Positions 48,169-57,640 of a stretch of 64,000 bases of DNA are shown here, piece after piece. The position numbers and the translations under genes are program-made. The notes below the pieces were generated by a model. That model had not been told where the DNA came from. It worked only from the letters and a program-made list of their open reading frames with translations, and did no database searches. The stretch is from CBFFRJ01 sp963530515 (GTDB lineage Bacteria; Pseudomonadota; Gammaproteobacteria; Enterobacterales; Enterobacteriaceae), in NCBI GenBank assembly GCA_963530515.1, contig CAUSEC010000001.1:1-64000 (forward strand), given 5' to 3'. How positions within the stretch are numbered: position 1 is the first letter of the stretch; every line of letters begins with the position of its first letter.

Positions 48169-50445
48169 ATGCTCAATCAAGAACTGGAACTCAGTTTAAA
48201 CATGGCTTTCGCCAGAGCGCGTGAGCACCGACATGAGTTTATGACTGTCGAACATCTGTTACTGGCATTGCTCAGTAACCCCTCGGCCCGTGAAGCGCTG
48301 GAAGCGTGTTCAGTGGACCTGGTGGCGTTGCGACAGGAACTCGAAGCCTTCATCGAACAAACCACACCCGTCCTGCCGATGAGTGAAGAAGAGCGCGACA
48401 CCCAGCCGACGCTCAGCTTCCAGCGCGTCCTTCAGCGCGCGGTGTTTCACGTTCAGTCCTCCGGTCGTAGCGAAGTCTCCGGGGCGAACGTGTTGGTTGC
48501 AATCTTTAGCGAGCAGGAGTCGCAAGCGGCTTATCTGCTACGCAAACATGAAGTGAGCCGCCTTGATGTGGTGAACTTTATCTCCCACGGCACCCGTAAA
48601 GACGAGTCGGGACAATCCTCTTCTGATTCAGGCAGTCAGGCCAACAATAACGAAGAGCAAGCAGGCGGGGAGGAACGTATGGAAAACTTCACTACCAACC
48701 TTAATCAGCTTGCTCGCGTAGGCGGAATCGATCCGCTGATTGGCCGTGACAAAGAGCTTGAGCGAGCGATTCAGGTCCTTTGCCGTCGCCGTAAAAATAA
48801 CCCGCTGTTGGTCGGCGAATCCGGTGTGGGCAAGACCGCCATTGCCGAAGGACTTGCCTGGCGTATTGTGCAGGGCGATGTGCCAGAAATTATGGCCGAC
48901 TGCACCATTTACTCACTGGATATCGGTTCGCTGCTGGCCGGGACGAAATACCGCGGTGATTTTGAGAAGCGCTTCAAGGCACTACTCAAACAGCTTGAGC
49001 AGGACACCAGCAGCATCCTGTTTATCGATGAGATCCATACCATCATTGGTGCGGGCGCTGCATCGGGTGGGCAGGTCGATGCCGCAAACCTGATTAAGCC
49101 GTTGCTCTCAAGCGGTAAGATTCGCGTGATGGGTTCCACGACTTACCAGGAATTCAGCAATATCTTCGAGAAAGACCGTGCGCTGGCGCGTCGCTTCCAG
49201 AAAATTGATATCACGGAACCTTCAGTTGAAGAGACCGTACAGATTATCAATGGTCTGAAGCCGAAATACGAAGCCCACCATGACGTGCGTTATACCGCGA
49301 AAGCGGTGCGTGCGGCGGTGGAGCTGGCGGTCAAATACATCAACGATCGTCATCTGCCGGATAAGGCCATTGACGTGATTGATGAGGCCGGAGCGCGTGC
49401 GCGCTTGATGCCTGTCAGCAAACGTAAGAAAACCATCAACGTGGCGGATATCGAGTCGGTAGTCGCGCGTATTGCACGTATTCCCGAGAAGAGCGTGTCG
49501 CAAAGCGATCGTGATACGCTTAAAAGTCTGGGTGACCGCCTGAAAATGCTGGTCTTTGGGCAGGATAAAGCCATTGAGGCTTTAACCGAGGCCATCAAGA
49601 TGAGCCGTGCGGGCCTCGGACAGGATCACAAACCGGTAGGCTCCTTCCTGTTTGCGGGTCCAACAGGCGTCGGGAAAACCGAGGTGACGGTGCAGCTTTC
49701 CAAAGCTTTGGGCATTGAACTGTTGCGTTTTGATATGTCCGAATATATGGAGCGTCATACCGTCAGCCGTTTGATCGGCGCGCCTCCTGGTTATGTTGGT
49801 TTTGATCAGGGTGGCTTGCTCACCGACGCGGTCATTAAACACCCGCATGCGGTACTGCTGCTGGATGAAATCGAAAAAGCGCACCCGGACGTCTTTAACC
49901 TGCTGCTGCAGGTGATGGATAACGGCACGCTGACGGATAACAACGGGCGTAAAGCGGACTTCCGCAACGTGGTGCTGGTCATGACCACGAACGCCGGGGT
50001 GCGTGAAACTGAGCGTAAATCCATTGGCCTTATCCACCAGGATAACAGCACCGATGCGATGGAAGAGATCAAGAAGATCTTTACGCCAGAGTTCCGTAAC
50101 CGTCTGGACAACATTATCTGGTTCGATCACCTCTCAACTGAGGTTATCCATCAGGTCGTCGACAAGTTCATTGTCGAGCTCCAGGTGCAGTTGGATCAGA
50201 AAGGTGTGTCGCTGGAAGTCAGTCAGGATGCCCGCAACTGGCTGGCAGAGAAAGGGTACGATCGTGCCATGGGCGCTCGTCCAATGACGCGCGTTATCCA
50301 GGATAACCTGAAAAAACCGTTGGCTAACGAACTGCTGTTTGGCTTATTAGTTGATGGCGGTCAGGTCACGGTAACACTGGAGAACGGTGAGTTGAAATAC
50401 GGTTTCCAGAGTGCGCAAAAGCACAAACCGGAAACAGCGCATTAA
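48169..50445 (+). CDS. clpA: ATP-dependent Clp protease ATPase subunit ClpA
   Basis: ClpA is the AAA+ unfoldase that feeds ClpP. The start MLNQELELSLNMAFA has a strong GGGGAGG site and gives 758 residues as in K-12; codons upstream are not conserved. The double Clp N-domain covers about 1-145. AAA-1 Walker A is GESGVGKTA (about 214-222) and AAA-2 Walker A is GPTGVGKTE (about 495-503). Walker B sequences SILFIDEIHT and AVLLLDEIEKAH follow. The ClpP-docking loop IGLIHQDN (about 616-623) carries the IGL motif. It ends in tandem terminators. Confidence 0.97.
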   Translation: MLNQELELSLNMAFARAREHRHEFMTVEHLLLALLSNPSAREALEACSVDLVALRQELEAFIEQTTPVLPMSEEERDTQPTLSFQRVLQRAVFHVQSSGRSEVSGANVLVAIFSEQESQAAYLLRKHEVSRLDVVNFISHGTRKDESGQSSSDSGSQANNNEEQAGGEERMENFTTNLNQLARVGGIDPLIGRDKELERAIQVLCRRRKNNPLLVGESGVGKTAIAEGLAWRIVQGDVPEIMADCTIYSLDIGSLLAGTKYRGDFEKRFKALLKQLEQDTSSILFIDEIHTIIGAGAASGGQVDAANLIKPLLSSGKIRVMGSTTYQEFSNIFEKDRALARRFQKIDITEPSVEETVQIINGLKPKYEAHHDVRYTAKAVRAAVELAVKYINDRHLPDKAIDVIDEAGARARLMPVSKRKKTINVADIESVVARIARIPEKSVSQSDRDTLKSLGDRLKMLVFGQDKAIEALTEAIKMSRAGLGQDHKPVGSFLFAGPTGVGKTEVTVQLSKALGIELLRFDMSEYMERHTVSRLIGAPPGYVGFDQGGLLTDAVIKHPHAVLLLDEIEKAHPDVFNLLLQVMDNGTLTDNNGRKADFRNVVLVMTTNAGVRETERKSIGLIHQDNSTDAMEEIKKIFTPEFRNRLDNIIWFDHLSTEVIHQVVDKFIVELQVQLDQKGVSLEVSQDARNWLAEKGYDRAMGARPMTRVIQDNLKKPLANELLFGLLVDGGQVTVTLENGELKYGFQSAQKHKPETAH

Positions 50446-50463
50446 CAGCCGTTTCGCTGAAAT

Positions 50464-50492
50464 AAAAAACCGGACATCAGTCCGGTTTTTTT
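50464..50492 (+). terminator. terminator of clpA
   Basis: AAAAAACCGGAC-ATCA-GTCCGGTTTTTTT, starting 19 bases past the clpA stop. Confidence 0.9.
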
Positions 50493-50532
50493 ATGCGCTG
50501 AAGACGGTGGTTTTGGTTACGCCTATACGACA

Positions 50533-50556
50533 AAAGCCGGACACTTGTCCGGCTTT
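50533..50556 (-). terminator. terminator of infA
   Basis: AAAGCCGGAC-ACTT-GTCCGGCTTT lies 37 bases past the infA stop on the minus strand. It is nearly the same hairpin as the clpA terminator, possibly a duplication. Confidence 0.85.
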
Positions 50557-50592
50557 CAAAAATTTCGCACGCGGTGTGCTGACTAACGGTGA

Positions 50593-50811
50593 TTAACGGC
50601 TACGGAAGACAATGCGGCCTTTGCTCAGGTCGTACGGGGTCAGCTCAACAGTCACTTTGTCGCCAGTCAGGATGCGGATGTAGTTTTTGCGCATTTTGCC
50701 GGAGATATGGGCAGTGACCACGTGACCGTTTTCAAGTTCTACGCGGAACATAGTATTAGGCAACGTATCCAGAACGGTGCCTTGCATTTCGATATTGTCT
50801 TCTTTGGCCAT
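50593..50811 (-). CDS. infA: translation initiation factor IF-1
   Basis: IF-1 binds the ribosomal A site during initiation and speeds 30S assembly. The 72-residue S1-fold protein is essentially the K-12 sequence (MAKEDNIEMQGTVLDTLPN at the N-terminus, MRKNYIRILTGDKVTV in the middle, KGRIVFRSR at the end). It is separated from aat by 284 bases, which carry its promoters. In K-12 the tRNA-Ser gene serW lies just downstream; here it is not found. Confidence 0.98.
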   Translation of the reverse strand: MAKEDNIEMQGTVLDTLPNTMFRVELENGHVVTAHISGKMRKNYIRILTGDKVTVELTPYDLSKGRIVFRSR

Positions 50812-51095
50812 CTAATCCTCGGGGGTATCACTACCATATTTTTTTGAACCGGCAAGATAATGCCCAAGTTCGTCTGTTAAGTAAAGATTTGTGCTGATAA
50901 AACGCAGCAAACGGCTTTTGCGTATTACCCTCATGCCACAACCAGGACGCGCATTACGCGCATCGTAAAGGGGAGCGATAAATTGGAAGAAGGGCGTCCC
51001 TGATACGAGCTTCCTGAATAATGGCGGGCAACAGGCAGAAGCTGCTCTGAGCGACCATTATAACACCCTGATAAAAAATGTGCCGAAAACATTCA

Positions 51096-51797
51096 TCACG
51101 TAAGTAAAAACAGTTCTCTCGGCACCCAAAAATGAGAGTGTAAATTTTGCAGCCGCGCCTGACCAAGATGCTCAAGATATTCCCGACGAGGAATTTCAAC
51201 CGCACCCAGTGAAGCTGTGTGGGTGTTTAACACCTGGCAATCCACCAGTTGCCCTCCAGCATGCGCAAAAGCGTTGCAAAAGAGCATCAGTGCCGTTTTG
51301 GAGGCATTAATTTTGCGGCTGAACATTGATTCACCACAAAATAGCGCCCCTTGCGAGACACCGTACATGCCGCCGACAAGCGCTTCTTCATGCCAGACTT
51401 CGATGGAGTGCGCATGCCCGAGTTCATGCAGGCGGTGGTAGGCGAGCACAATGTCCGGCGTTATCCAGGTTCCCTCGTCACGATCTTCAGCACAGCCATC
51501 AATCACCTGACCAAAAGCGTGATTGATCGTCACGCGGTAGGGTGTAGCCTTGTGAAAGCGCTTCATACTGCGACTGACATGAAATTTATCCGGCCACAGT
51601 ACGGCGCGAGGGTCGGGGGACCACCACAGAATAGGATCGCCGGGAGAAAACCAGGGAAAGATGCCGCGTTGGTAGGCCATTAACAGCCGGGCAGGGCTAA
51701 GATCTCCGCCAAGAGCCAGCAATCCATTGGGTTCACGCAACGCCGCTTCTGGCGAAGGGAACGCAATAGTATGACGAGAAAGCTGAACCAGGCGCAT
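51096..51797 (-). CDS. aat: leucyl/phenylalanyl-tRNA-protein transferase Aat
   Basis: Aat adds Leu or Phe from aminoacyl-tRNA to the N-terminus of proteins with basic N-termini, creating N-degrons for ClpS. I start at MRLVQLSRHTIAF (233 residues, one shorter than K-12); an upstream extension to 51863 is unlikely. Conserved GNAT-like core segments include LREPNGLLALGGDLSPARLLMAYQRGIFPW (about 19-48 by position), PILWWSPDPRAVLWP and CQVLNTHTASLGAVEIPRR. It is functionally linked to clpSA in the N-end rule pathway. The SMFSRK variant in the GESMFSR block differs slightly from K-12. Confidence 0.95.
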   Translation of the reverse strand: MRLVQLSRHTIAFPSPEAALREPNGLLALGGDLSPARLLMAYQRGIFPWFSPGDPILWWSPDPRAVLWPDKFHVSRSMKRFHKATPYRVTINHAFGQVIDGCAEDRDEGTWITPDIVLAYHRLHELGHAHSIEVWHEEALVGGMYGVSQGALFCGESMFSRKINASKTALMLFCNAFAHAGGQLVDCQVLNTHTASLGAVEIPRREYLEHLGQARLQNLHSHFWVPRELFLLT

Positions 51798-51909
51798 GAC
51801 GGCAACGCTCCACAACGCAACAATGAGTAATTCATTATGTATATCGTCATCTTCACTCCGCACTTTAGCCTCTGCGTAAAGTGGGTATGAAAATGACGAT
51901 ACAGACTGA

Positions 51910-53631
51910 TTACAGACGCTGCTTAAACTGGTAGTAACGCCCCTGTTTCGCCATTAACGCTGCGTGATTACCTTGCTCAATAATTTCGCCATTGTCCATC
52001 ACAATTATCTGATCAAATTGTGACAAACCTCGCAGGCGATGGGTCACCATCAGCAAGGTTTTGTCTTTCATGACTTCACTAAGTAAATCAAGTATTTGAC
52101 TTTCACTTGCTGCATCCAGGCCTTCGGTAGGCTCATCCAGAAGAACCAGTGGCGCGTCATGCAAGAGTGCCCGGGCAATTGCCAGACGGCGAAGCTCGCC
52201 CCCGGAGAGCTGGCGGCCACCTTCCCCCAGCCAGGCATTCAGCCCACTGTCTTCCAGCAGTTTCTCCAGTCCGACCCGGGTCAGCATGGCGGAGAGCGTT
52301 TCATCCGTGGCCTGAGGGGAGGCCAGCAATAAGTTGTCCCGCAGAGTGGCACTAAACAAATGCACGCGCTGCGGAACCATGCTGATGCTGGCACGTAGCG
52401 TGGATTCGCTGAGCTGAGTGAGCGGTACATCGTTAAACAGGATGCGACCCTGCTGGGGATCCCATGCACGCGTGAGCAGTTGCAGTAGGGTCGATTTTCC
52501 GCAACCGGTACGTCCGAGAACAGCAATATGTTCTCCGGCAGTGAGCGACAGTGACAAGGCATTTAATGCATTTTGCGGTTGACCTGGGTAGGCAAACGTC
52601 ACGTCGTTGAGAGACAGATTGACGTGAGCAGGTGCGGCATCAGAGACATCCGCGAACTGAACTTCTGCCGGGCAGGCGGTAATTTGCGAGATGCGCAGTG
52701 CCGAAGCAATCACCTGGCCCATGTGCTGGAAGGCACCTGTCACCGGAGCCAGGGCCTCAAATGCCGCCAGTGCGCAAAAAACAAAGAGAGCGATGAGTGC
52801 ACCCGGTTGGGTGTCTCCTCCGACACCGCCCGCCGCCAGCCACAGCATCGTGATAACAGCGCTGGCGCTAATGAGCAGCATGACGGCCTGCGAAGCCGCG
52901 GTAAGATCCGACTGACGGCGCTGGGCGTCATGCCAGCTCAATTCGGTATTCTCCATTTGCTCACGATAGCGCTGGCTTGCACCGAAAATGGTCAATTCCG
53001 CCTGTCCTTGTAACCAACTGGTCAGTTGCTGGCGATATTGACCACGTAAATGCGTCAGGCTCTCACCGGTCGGTTTTCCGGCACGATAGAAGAGGGGAGG
53101 CAAAATAAACAGCGTAGCAAGCATGATGCCGCCCAGCGTCAATGCCAGTCCCACGTCAAGGAAACTGAGCCCCATGGTCACCACCATAATGACGACCAGT
53201 GCACCCACCATCGGGGAGATAACGCGCAAATATAAGTGATCCAGCGTGTCGACATCAGCCACCACGCGGTTTAGCAACTCACCCTGGCGGAAGCGGGCAA
53301 GCCCGGCTGGCGACAGCGGGAGCAGTTTGCTGAACGTACTGACGCGTAAATGCAGAAGTACCCGGAAGGTCGCATCGTGGCTGACCAGGCGCTCAAAGTA
53401 GCGTCCAGCGGTACGGATAATGGCGGCAGCACGCACACCGGCGGCCGGAAGCATATAGTTGAAACTGTAAATGCCAGCGACGCCTACCACTGCCGATGCT
53501 GACAGGAACCAGCCTGACAGCGTAAGCAAGCCAATACTGGCGAGCAGAGTCACAATCGCCAGAATGACACCCAGGCTCAGCAGCCAGATGTGGCGTTTAT
53601 ACAGTGTGAGGTAGGGGAGAAGTGCACGCAT
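51910..53631 (-). CDS. cydC: heterodimeric ABC exporter subunit CydC (cysteine/GSH exporter)
   Basis: CydC and CydD form an ABC exporter of cysteine and glutathione that maintains periplasmic thiol balance and is needed to assemble cytochrome bd and c. The 573-residue length matches K-12. Six-helix TM domain (1-310), then the ABC domain with Walker A GRTGCGKST, signature LSGGELRRLAIARAL, Walker B VLLDEPTEGLD and the switch His in THRLRG. Its ATG directly follows the cydD stop with no spacer, so expression is coupled. Confidence 0.96.
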   Translation of the reverse strand: MRALLPYLTLYKRHIWLLSLGVILAIVTLLASIGLLTLSGWFLSASAVVGVAGIYSFNYMLPAAGVRAAAIIRTAGRYFERLVSHDATFRVLLHLRVSTFSKLLPLSPAGLARFRQGELLNRVVADVDTLDHLYLRVISPMVGALVVIMVVTMGLSFLDVGLALTLGGIMLATLFILPPLFYRAGKPTGESLTHLRGQYRQQLTSWLQGQAELTIFGASQRYREQMENTELSWHDAQRRQSDLTAASQAVMLLISASAVITMLWLAAGGVGGDTQPGALIALFVFCALAAFEALAPVTGAFQHMGQVIASALRISQITACPAEVQFADVSDAAPAHVNLSLNDVTFAYPGQPQNALNALSLSLTAGEHIAVLGRTGCGKSTLLQLLTRAWDPQQGRILFNDVPLTQLSESTLRASISMVPQRVHLFSATLRDNLLLASPQATDETLSAMLTRVGLEKLLEDSGLNAWLGEGGRQLSGGELRRLAIARALLHDAPLVLLDEPTEGLDAASESQILDLLSEVMKDKTLLMVTHRLRGLSQFDQIIVMDNGEIIEQGNHAALMAKQGRYYQFKQRL

Positions 53632-55398
53632 TTAAATCTCCTCCTGACGGTGGGCAAGAAGGGCGGCAAAAGCCCCCTCCGCCTGAGAAAGCTCGGCGAA
53701 CGTGCCCTGCTCAATGATTTGTCCGTTGTCCATGACCCAAATGGTACTCCAGTCGGTTAACCCTTCCAGTTGGTGGGTCACCATCAACGTGGTCTGTTGC
53801 AAAGAGGCTTCATTCAGCGCCTGCATCACTCTCTGCTCGCTATGGCTGTCCAGGCTGGCGGCAGGCTCATCAAGCAGCAAAAGTTTGCAATCGTCCAGCA
53901 AGGCGCGCGCAACCGCGACGCGCTGAGCCTGCCCCACTGAAAGACGGGCCCCCTGGTCGCCGGTCTGCGTATCAAGTCCTTGCGGCAACAGAGGTAAAAA
54001 CTCACTCACCCAGGCTTTGTCGAGAACCGTCTGCAATTCGGCGTCGCTGGCGTCAGGCCTGCCCAGCAAAATGTTTTCGCGCAGGGTTGTCGCCGGCAGT
54101 TGCGGGTTCTGACCCACCCAACTGATGGAACGCCGCCAGGCATCTGGCTCCAGGGAGCCTAGCTCTACACCATTCACGCGCAATGTGCCGTCGTAGGGAA
54201 GAAAACCGGACAGCGCATTGATAAGAGAGCTTTTGCCTGAGCCACTTTTACCGACCAGCACCACACGCTGCCCGGCGGCCAAGGTGAAATTGAGCGGCCC
54301 GGCAAGCACGGCACCTTCAGGGGATTTAAGGATAAGATCCTGTGCCACGAGGGTGACCGCCTCGTCATTTTTCAACGTGATATCGCCGCGTTGCGGATGT
54401 GCCAGCGGAGCTTCCATAAAGGTTTTCAGGCTGTCTGCTGCACCAATTGCCTGTGCCTTTGCATGGTAAAAGGTCCCTAAATCGCGCAGTGGCTGGAAAA
54501 ATTCCGGTGCCAGTACCAGTGCCAGGAATCCGGCAAACAGCGTCACGCCAGTGCCGTAGTGGCCAAAATTCAGTTCGCCCAGGTAGGAAAAACCGAAATA
54601 AACCGCGACCAGCGCAATGGACAATGAGGTGAAAAACTCGAGTACGCCTGATGACAAGAAGGCCAGTCGCAGAACTTCCATTGTGCGGCTGCGAAAATCC
54701 TCGGATGCCGCGCGAATATTCTCTGTTTCTGCCGCACCCCGGTTGAAGATACGCAGTGTTTCCATCCCGCGCAAACGGTCAAGGAAATGCCCACTCAGGC
54801 GCGCCAGGGCTTTAAAGTTGCGGCGGTTGGCATCGGCAGCGCCCATTCCCACCATCGCCATAAACAGGGGGATGAGCGGTGCGGTACAGAGCAAAATGAG
54901 TGCTGCGGCCCAGTTGATTGGCAATAGCGTGACGACAATCAGTAACGGCACGCTTGCCGCCAGCGTCATTTGTGGCAAGTAGCGGGCATAGAAATCATGC
55001 ATGTCATCAATTTGTTCAAGAATCAGCGTGGCCCAGCTTCCCGCAGGTTTACCCTGAATCCAGGCCGGGCCTGCCTGTTGAAGTCTGTCGAGTACCCGGC
55101 GGCGAATTTCAAATCGAATATGCGCGCCCGCATGGAAGCCCACTCGCTCACGTAGCCATGTCACCCAACTGCGAATGATAAAAACCAGTACCAGCAACGT
55201 GAAGGGGAGTAAAAGGGCTTCGCGTGGAATATTCTCCATAATCAAGTGATTAAGGATTTTTGCCAGCATCCAGGCTTGGGCGACGATGAGGGCGCCACTC
55301 AACACACCCAAAAGTCGGGACATCATGAGCCAGCGACGGGAGATGACACTTTGCTGTTTTAACCAGCGTGTTAATTCTTGTTGACGGGTTTTATTCAT
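53632..55398 (-). CDS. cydD: heterodimeric ABC exporter subunit CydD (cysteine/GSH exporter)
   Basis: This is the 588-residue partner of CydC. TM domain with an N-terminal cytosolic stretch (MNKTRQQELTRWLKQQ). The ABC domain has Walker A GKSGSGKSS, signature LSVGQAQRVAVARAL (Val in place of the second Ser of canonical LSGGQ, as in known CydD), Walker B LLLLDEPAASLD and the switch His in VTHQLEG. It is the upstream gene of cydDC and lies about 115 bases after trxB, past its terminator. Confidence 0.96.
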   Translation of the reverse strand: MNKTRQQELTRWLKQQSVISRRWLMMSRLLGVLSGALIVAQAWMLAKILNHLIMENIPREALLLPFTLLVLVFIIRSWVTWLRERVGFHAGAHIRFEIRRRVLDRLQQAGPAWIQGKPAGSWATLILEQIDDMHDFYARYLPQMTLAASVPLLIVVTLLPINWAAALILLCTAPLIPLFMAMVGMGAADANRRNFKALARLSGHFLDRLRGMETLRIFNRGAAETENIRAASEDFRSRTMEVLRLAFLSSGVLEFFTSLSIALVAVYFGFSYLGELNFGHYGTGVTLFAGFLALVLAPEFFQPLRDLGTFYHAKAQAIGAADSLKTFMEAPLAHPQRGDITLKNDEAVTLVAQDLILKSPEGAVLAGPLNFTLAAGQRVVLVGKSGSGKSSLINALSGFLPYDGTLRVNGVELGSLEPDAWRRSISWVGQNPQLPATTLRENILLGRPDASDAELQTVLDKAWVSEFLPLLPQGLDTQTGDQGARLSVGQAQRVAVARALLDDCKLLLLDEPAASLDSHSEQRVMQALNEASLQQTTLMVTHQLEGLTDWSTIWVMDNGQIIEQGTFAELSQAEGAFAALLAHRQEEI

Positions 55399-55459
55399 TG
55401 CGCGCTTTGCAGGTGAAGTTATCGGATTTTTTTAGCTTCGCAATGTTACATCGGCATAA

Positions 55460-55489
55460 AAATAAAGGCGACTTATAGTCGCCTTATTT
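55460..55489 (-). terminator. terminator of trxB
   Basis: AAATAAAGGCGAC-TTATA-GTCGCCTTATTT with a single bulge, in the trxB-cydD gap. Confidence 0.8.
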
Positions 55490-55513
55490 ACCTTTGTTAC
55501 TGACTTGTAAAGA

Positions 55514-56482
55514 TTATTTACTTTCCTGAGCCAGTCCGTCGAGATAGCGCTCGGCATCAAGTGCTGCCATGCAACCGGTCCCCGCAGAGGTGATGGCCTG
55601 GCGGTAGATGTGGTCCATCACGTCACCCGCGGCAAATACTCCCGGAATGCTGGTCTGGGTTGCATTGCCATGGATACCGGACTGTACTTTAATGTAGCCA
55701 TTTTCCAGTTCTAACTGGCCAGCAAAGATAGCCGTGTTCGGGCTATGGCCGATGGCAACAAACAGACCGGCAACATCCAGAGACTCAACGGTATCGGTGT
55801 TTTGCGTGTCGCGAAGGCGCAGACCGCTCACACCCATCTGATCGCCTGTCACTTCTTCCAGTGTACGGTTGGTATGCAGCACGATATTACCGTTTGCCAC
55901 TTTTTCCATCAGACGCTTGATCAGGATTTTCTCCGCGCGGAAGGAGTCACGGCGGTGGATCAAGTGCACTTCAGAGGCGATATTCGCGAGATACAGCGCT
56001 TCTTCAACAGCGGTGTTGCCGCCGCCGATGACCGCGACCTTTTGGTTACGGTAGAAGAAACCGTCGCAGGTTGCGCAGGCAGAAACACCGCGGCCTTTAA
56101 ATGCTTCTTCAGACGGCAGGCCCAGATAACGAGCAGATGCGCCCGTTGCGATAATCAACGCGTCACAGGTGTATTCGCCGCTGTCGCCGGTAAGACGGAA
56201 CGGACGATTCTGCAGATCGACGGTGTCAATGTGATCGAACAGAATCTGCGTATCGAATTTCTCGGCATGTTCATGCATGCGCTCCATCAGCAGCGGCCCG
56301 GTCAGGTGATTTGGATCGCCTGGCCAGTTCTCCACTTCGGTCGTGGTGGTGAGCTGACCGCCTTTTTCCATACCGGTAATTAATACCGGTTCCAGGTTTG
56401 CGCGTGCAGCATAGACCGCAGCGGTATAGCCCGCGGGGCCTGAACCCAGGATAAGCAGCTTGCTGTGTTTGGCCGTACCCAT
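55514..56482 (-). CDS. trxB: thioredoxin reductase TrxB
   Basis: TrxB is the NADPH flavoenzyme that reduces thioredoxin. I start at MGTAKHSKLLILGSGPAGY (322 residues), with GAGGA at the right distance; a 48-residue extension is unlikely. FAD GxGxxG is GSGPAG (about 12-17). NADPH Rossmann motif GGGNTAVEEAL lies near 152-162. The redox CATC (about 137-140) sits in SACATCDGFFYRNQKV. The second FAD segment is FAAGDVMDHIYRQAITS. It is divergent from lrp across 553 bases. Confidence 0.97.
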   Translation of the reverse strand: MGTAKHSKLLILGSGPAGYTAAVYAARANLEPVLITGMEKGGQLTTTTEVENWPGDPNHLTGPLLMERMHEHAEKFDTQILFDHIDTVDLQNRPFRLTGDSGEYTCDALIIATGASARYLGLPSEEAFKGRGVSACATCDGFFYRNQKVAVIGGGNTAVEEALYLANIASEVHLIHRRDSFRAEKILIKRLMEKVANGNIVLHTNRTLEEVTGDQMGVSGLRLRDTQNTDTVESLDVAGLFVAIGHSPNTAIFAGQLELENGYIKVQSGIHGNATQTSIPGVFAAGDVMDHIYRQAITSAGTGCMAALDAERYLDGLAQESK

Positions 56483-57035
56483 GAAATCCTCGTTTTTATT
56501 TGCAGACATTGGTCTGGATTGTAGGGAATTTGCAGGCGTAAAAAAAGAGTGCAGCGGTTTTGTTAACGATATGTGTAATAGATAAAGCCGATGGAAAACT
56601 TCAAGCGAATAATCGAAATATAACAATTTCTACTGAAAATTGGTCAGTTATAAGGGGATAACATGAGGATTCAGGGACCGCGATGATGAATATCTGGCAT
56701 GTTGTACTAAAAAAAGATGTTTTGCTTTGACAATCCCCTGCGCATTTGCGAAAACATCAAAGGAAGAAAAAAAGCAGTGTTTCGTGTGTGGTGAAAAGTC
56801 ATGCACGTAAATGCCATTTTTACCGGGTTAGCGAAATATACGCATGGTGTGGACAGATGCCATTCGTGATGTCGATAGCTGCCTCCAGGCAACGGCTTCT
56901 CAATACAGACCCTGGGACTACGTGGTGTTCGCTTAGAAAAACACATCACACGTAACGCGACGGGCAAAGACTCTGAACAGTGAAGTGCACAGGGTCAAGA
57001 CAGGAGTAGGGAAGGAATACAGAGAGACAATAATA
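56483..57035. promoter_or_regulatory. trxB-lrp spacer / lrp leader
   Basis: A 553-base region without a gene, containing the divergent promoters of trxB and lrp. K-12 has a similarly long, autoregulated lrp leader with Lrp and H-NS sites. AT-rich blocks (56560-56720) fit that, but I cannot define single sites. Short open frames at 56707-56967 and 56746-56955 have no coding features. Confidence 0.55.
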
Positions 57036-57530
57036 ATGGTAGATAGCAAGAAGCGCCCTGGCAAAGATCTCGACCGCATCGATCGTAATATTCTGAACGA
57101 ATTGCAAAAAGATGGGCGTATTTCCAACGTCGAGCTTTCTAAACGAGTGGGACTTTCTCCTACGCCGTGCCTTGAGCGCGTGCGCAGGCTGGAAAGACAG
57201 GGTTTCATTCAGGGCTATACAGCGCTGCTGAACCCGCATTATCTGGATGCATCACTTCTGGTATTTGTTGAGATTACTCTGAATCGTGGCGCGCCGGATG
57301 TGTTTGAGCAATTTAACTCCGCAGTACAGAAACTTGAAGAAATTCAAGAGTGTCATCTGGTATCTGGTGATTTCGACTACCTGTTGAAAACACGTGTGCC
57401 GGATATGTCAGCCTACCGTAAGCTGTTAGGGGAAACCCTGCTGCGACTGCCAGGCGTGAATGACACCCGTACCTATGTGGTGATGGAAGAAGTCAAACAG
57501 AGCAATCGTCTGGTTATCAAGACGCGCTAA
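57036..57530 (+). CDS. lrp: leucine-responsive regulatory protein Lrp
   Basis: Lrp is a global regulator of amino acid metabolism and pili. The 164-residue protein is almost identical to E. coli. The start MVDSKKRPGKDLDRID fits the known N-terminus. HTH (about 25-60) includes RISNVELSKRVGLSPTPCLERVRRLE by position. The RAM domain (about 70-160) has LEEIQECHLVSGDFDYLLK, the leucine-binding region. It is separated from ftsK by 110 bases. Confidence 0.98.
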   Translation: MVDSKKRPGKDLDRIDRNILNELQKDGRISNVELSKRVGLSPTPCLERVRRLERQGFIQGYTALLNPHYLDASLLVFVEITLNRGAPDVFEQFNSAVQKLEEIQECHLVSGDFDYLLKTRVPDMSAYRKLLGETLLRLPGVNDTRTYVVMEEVKQSNRLVIKTR

Positions 57531-57640
57531 TACGGAACAGGTGCACAATCAGCTTTTTTTGATTACACTCCTGTTAATCCATACAGCAACAGTGCCGGGG
57601 CTTCCCGGCGCTGTTGTCCGTTTTAGCTGGAGAGCCTTAC

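Noticed and set aside
56707..56967. Small genes between trxB and lrp
   Set aside because: Open frames overlap on both strands, lack ribosome binding sites and lie in the known lrp regulatory region.
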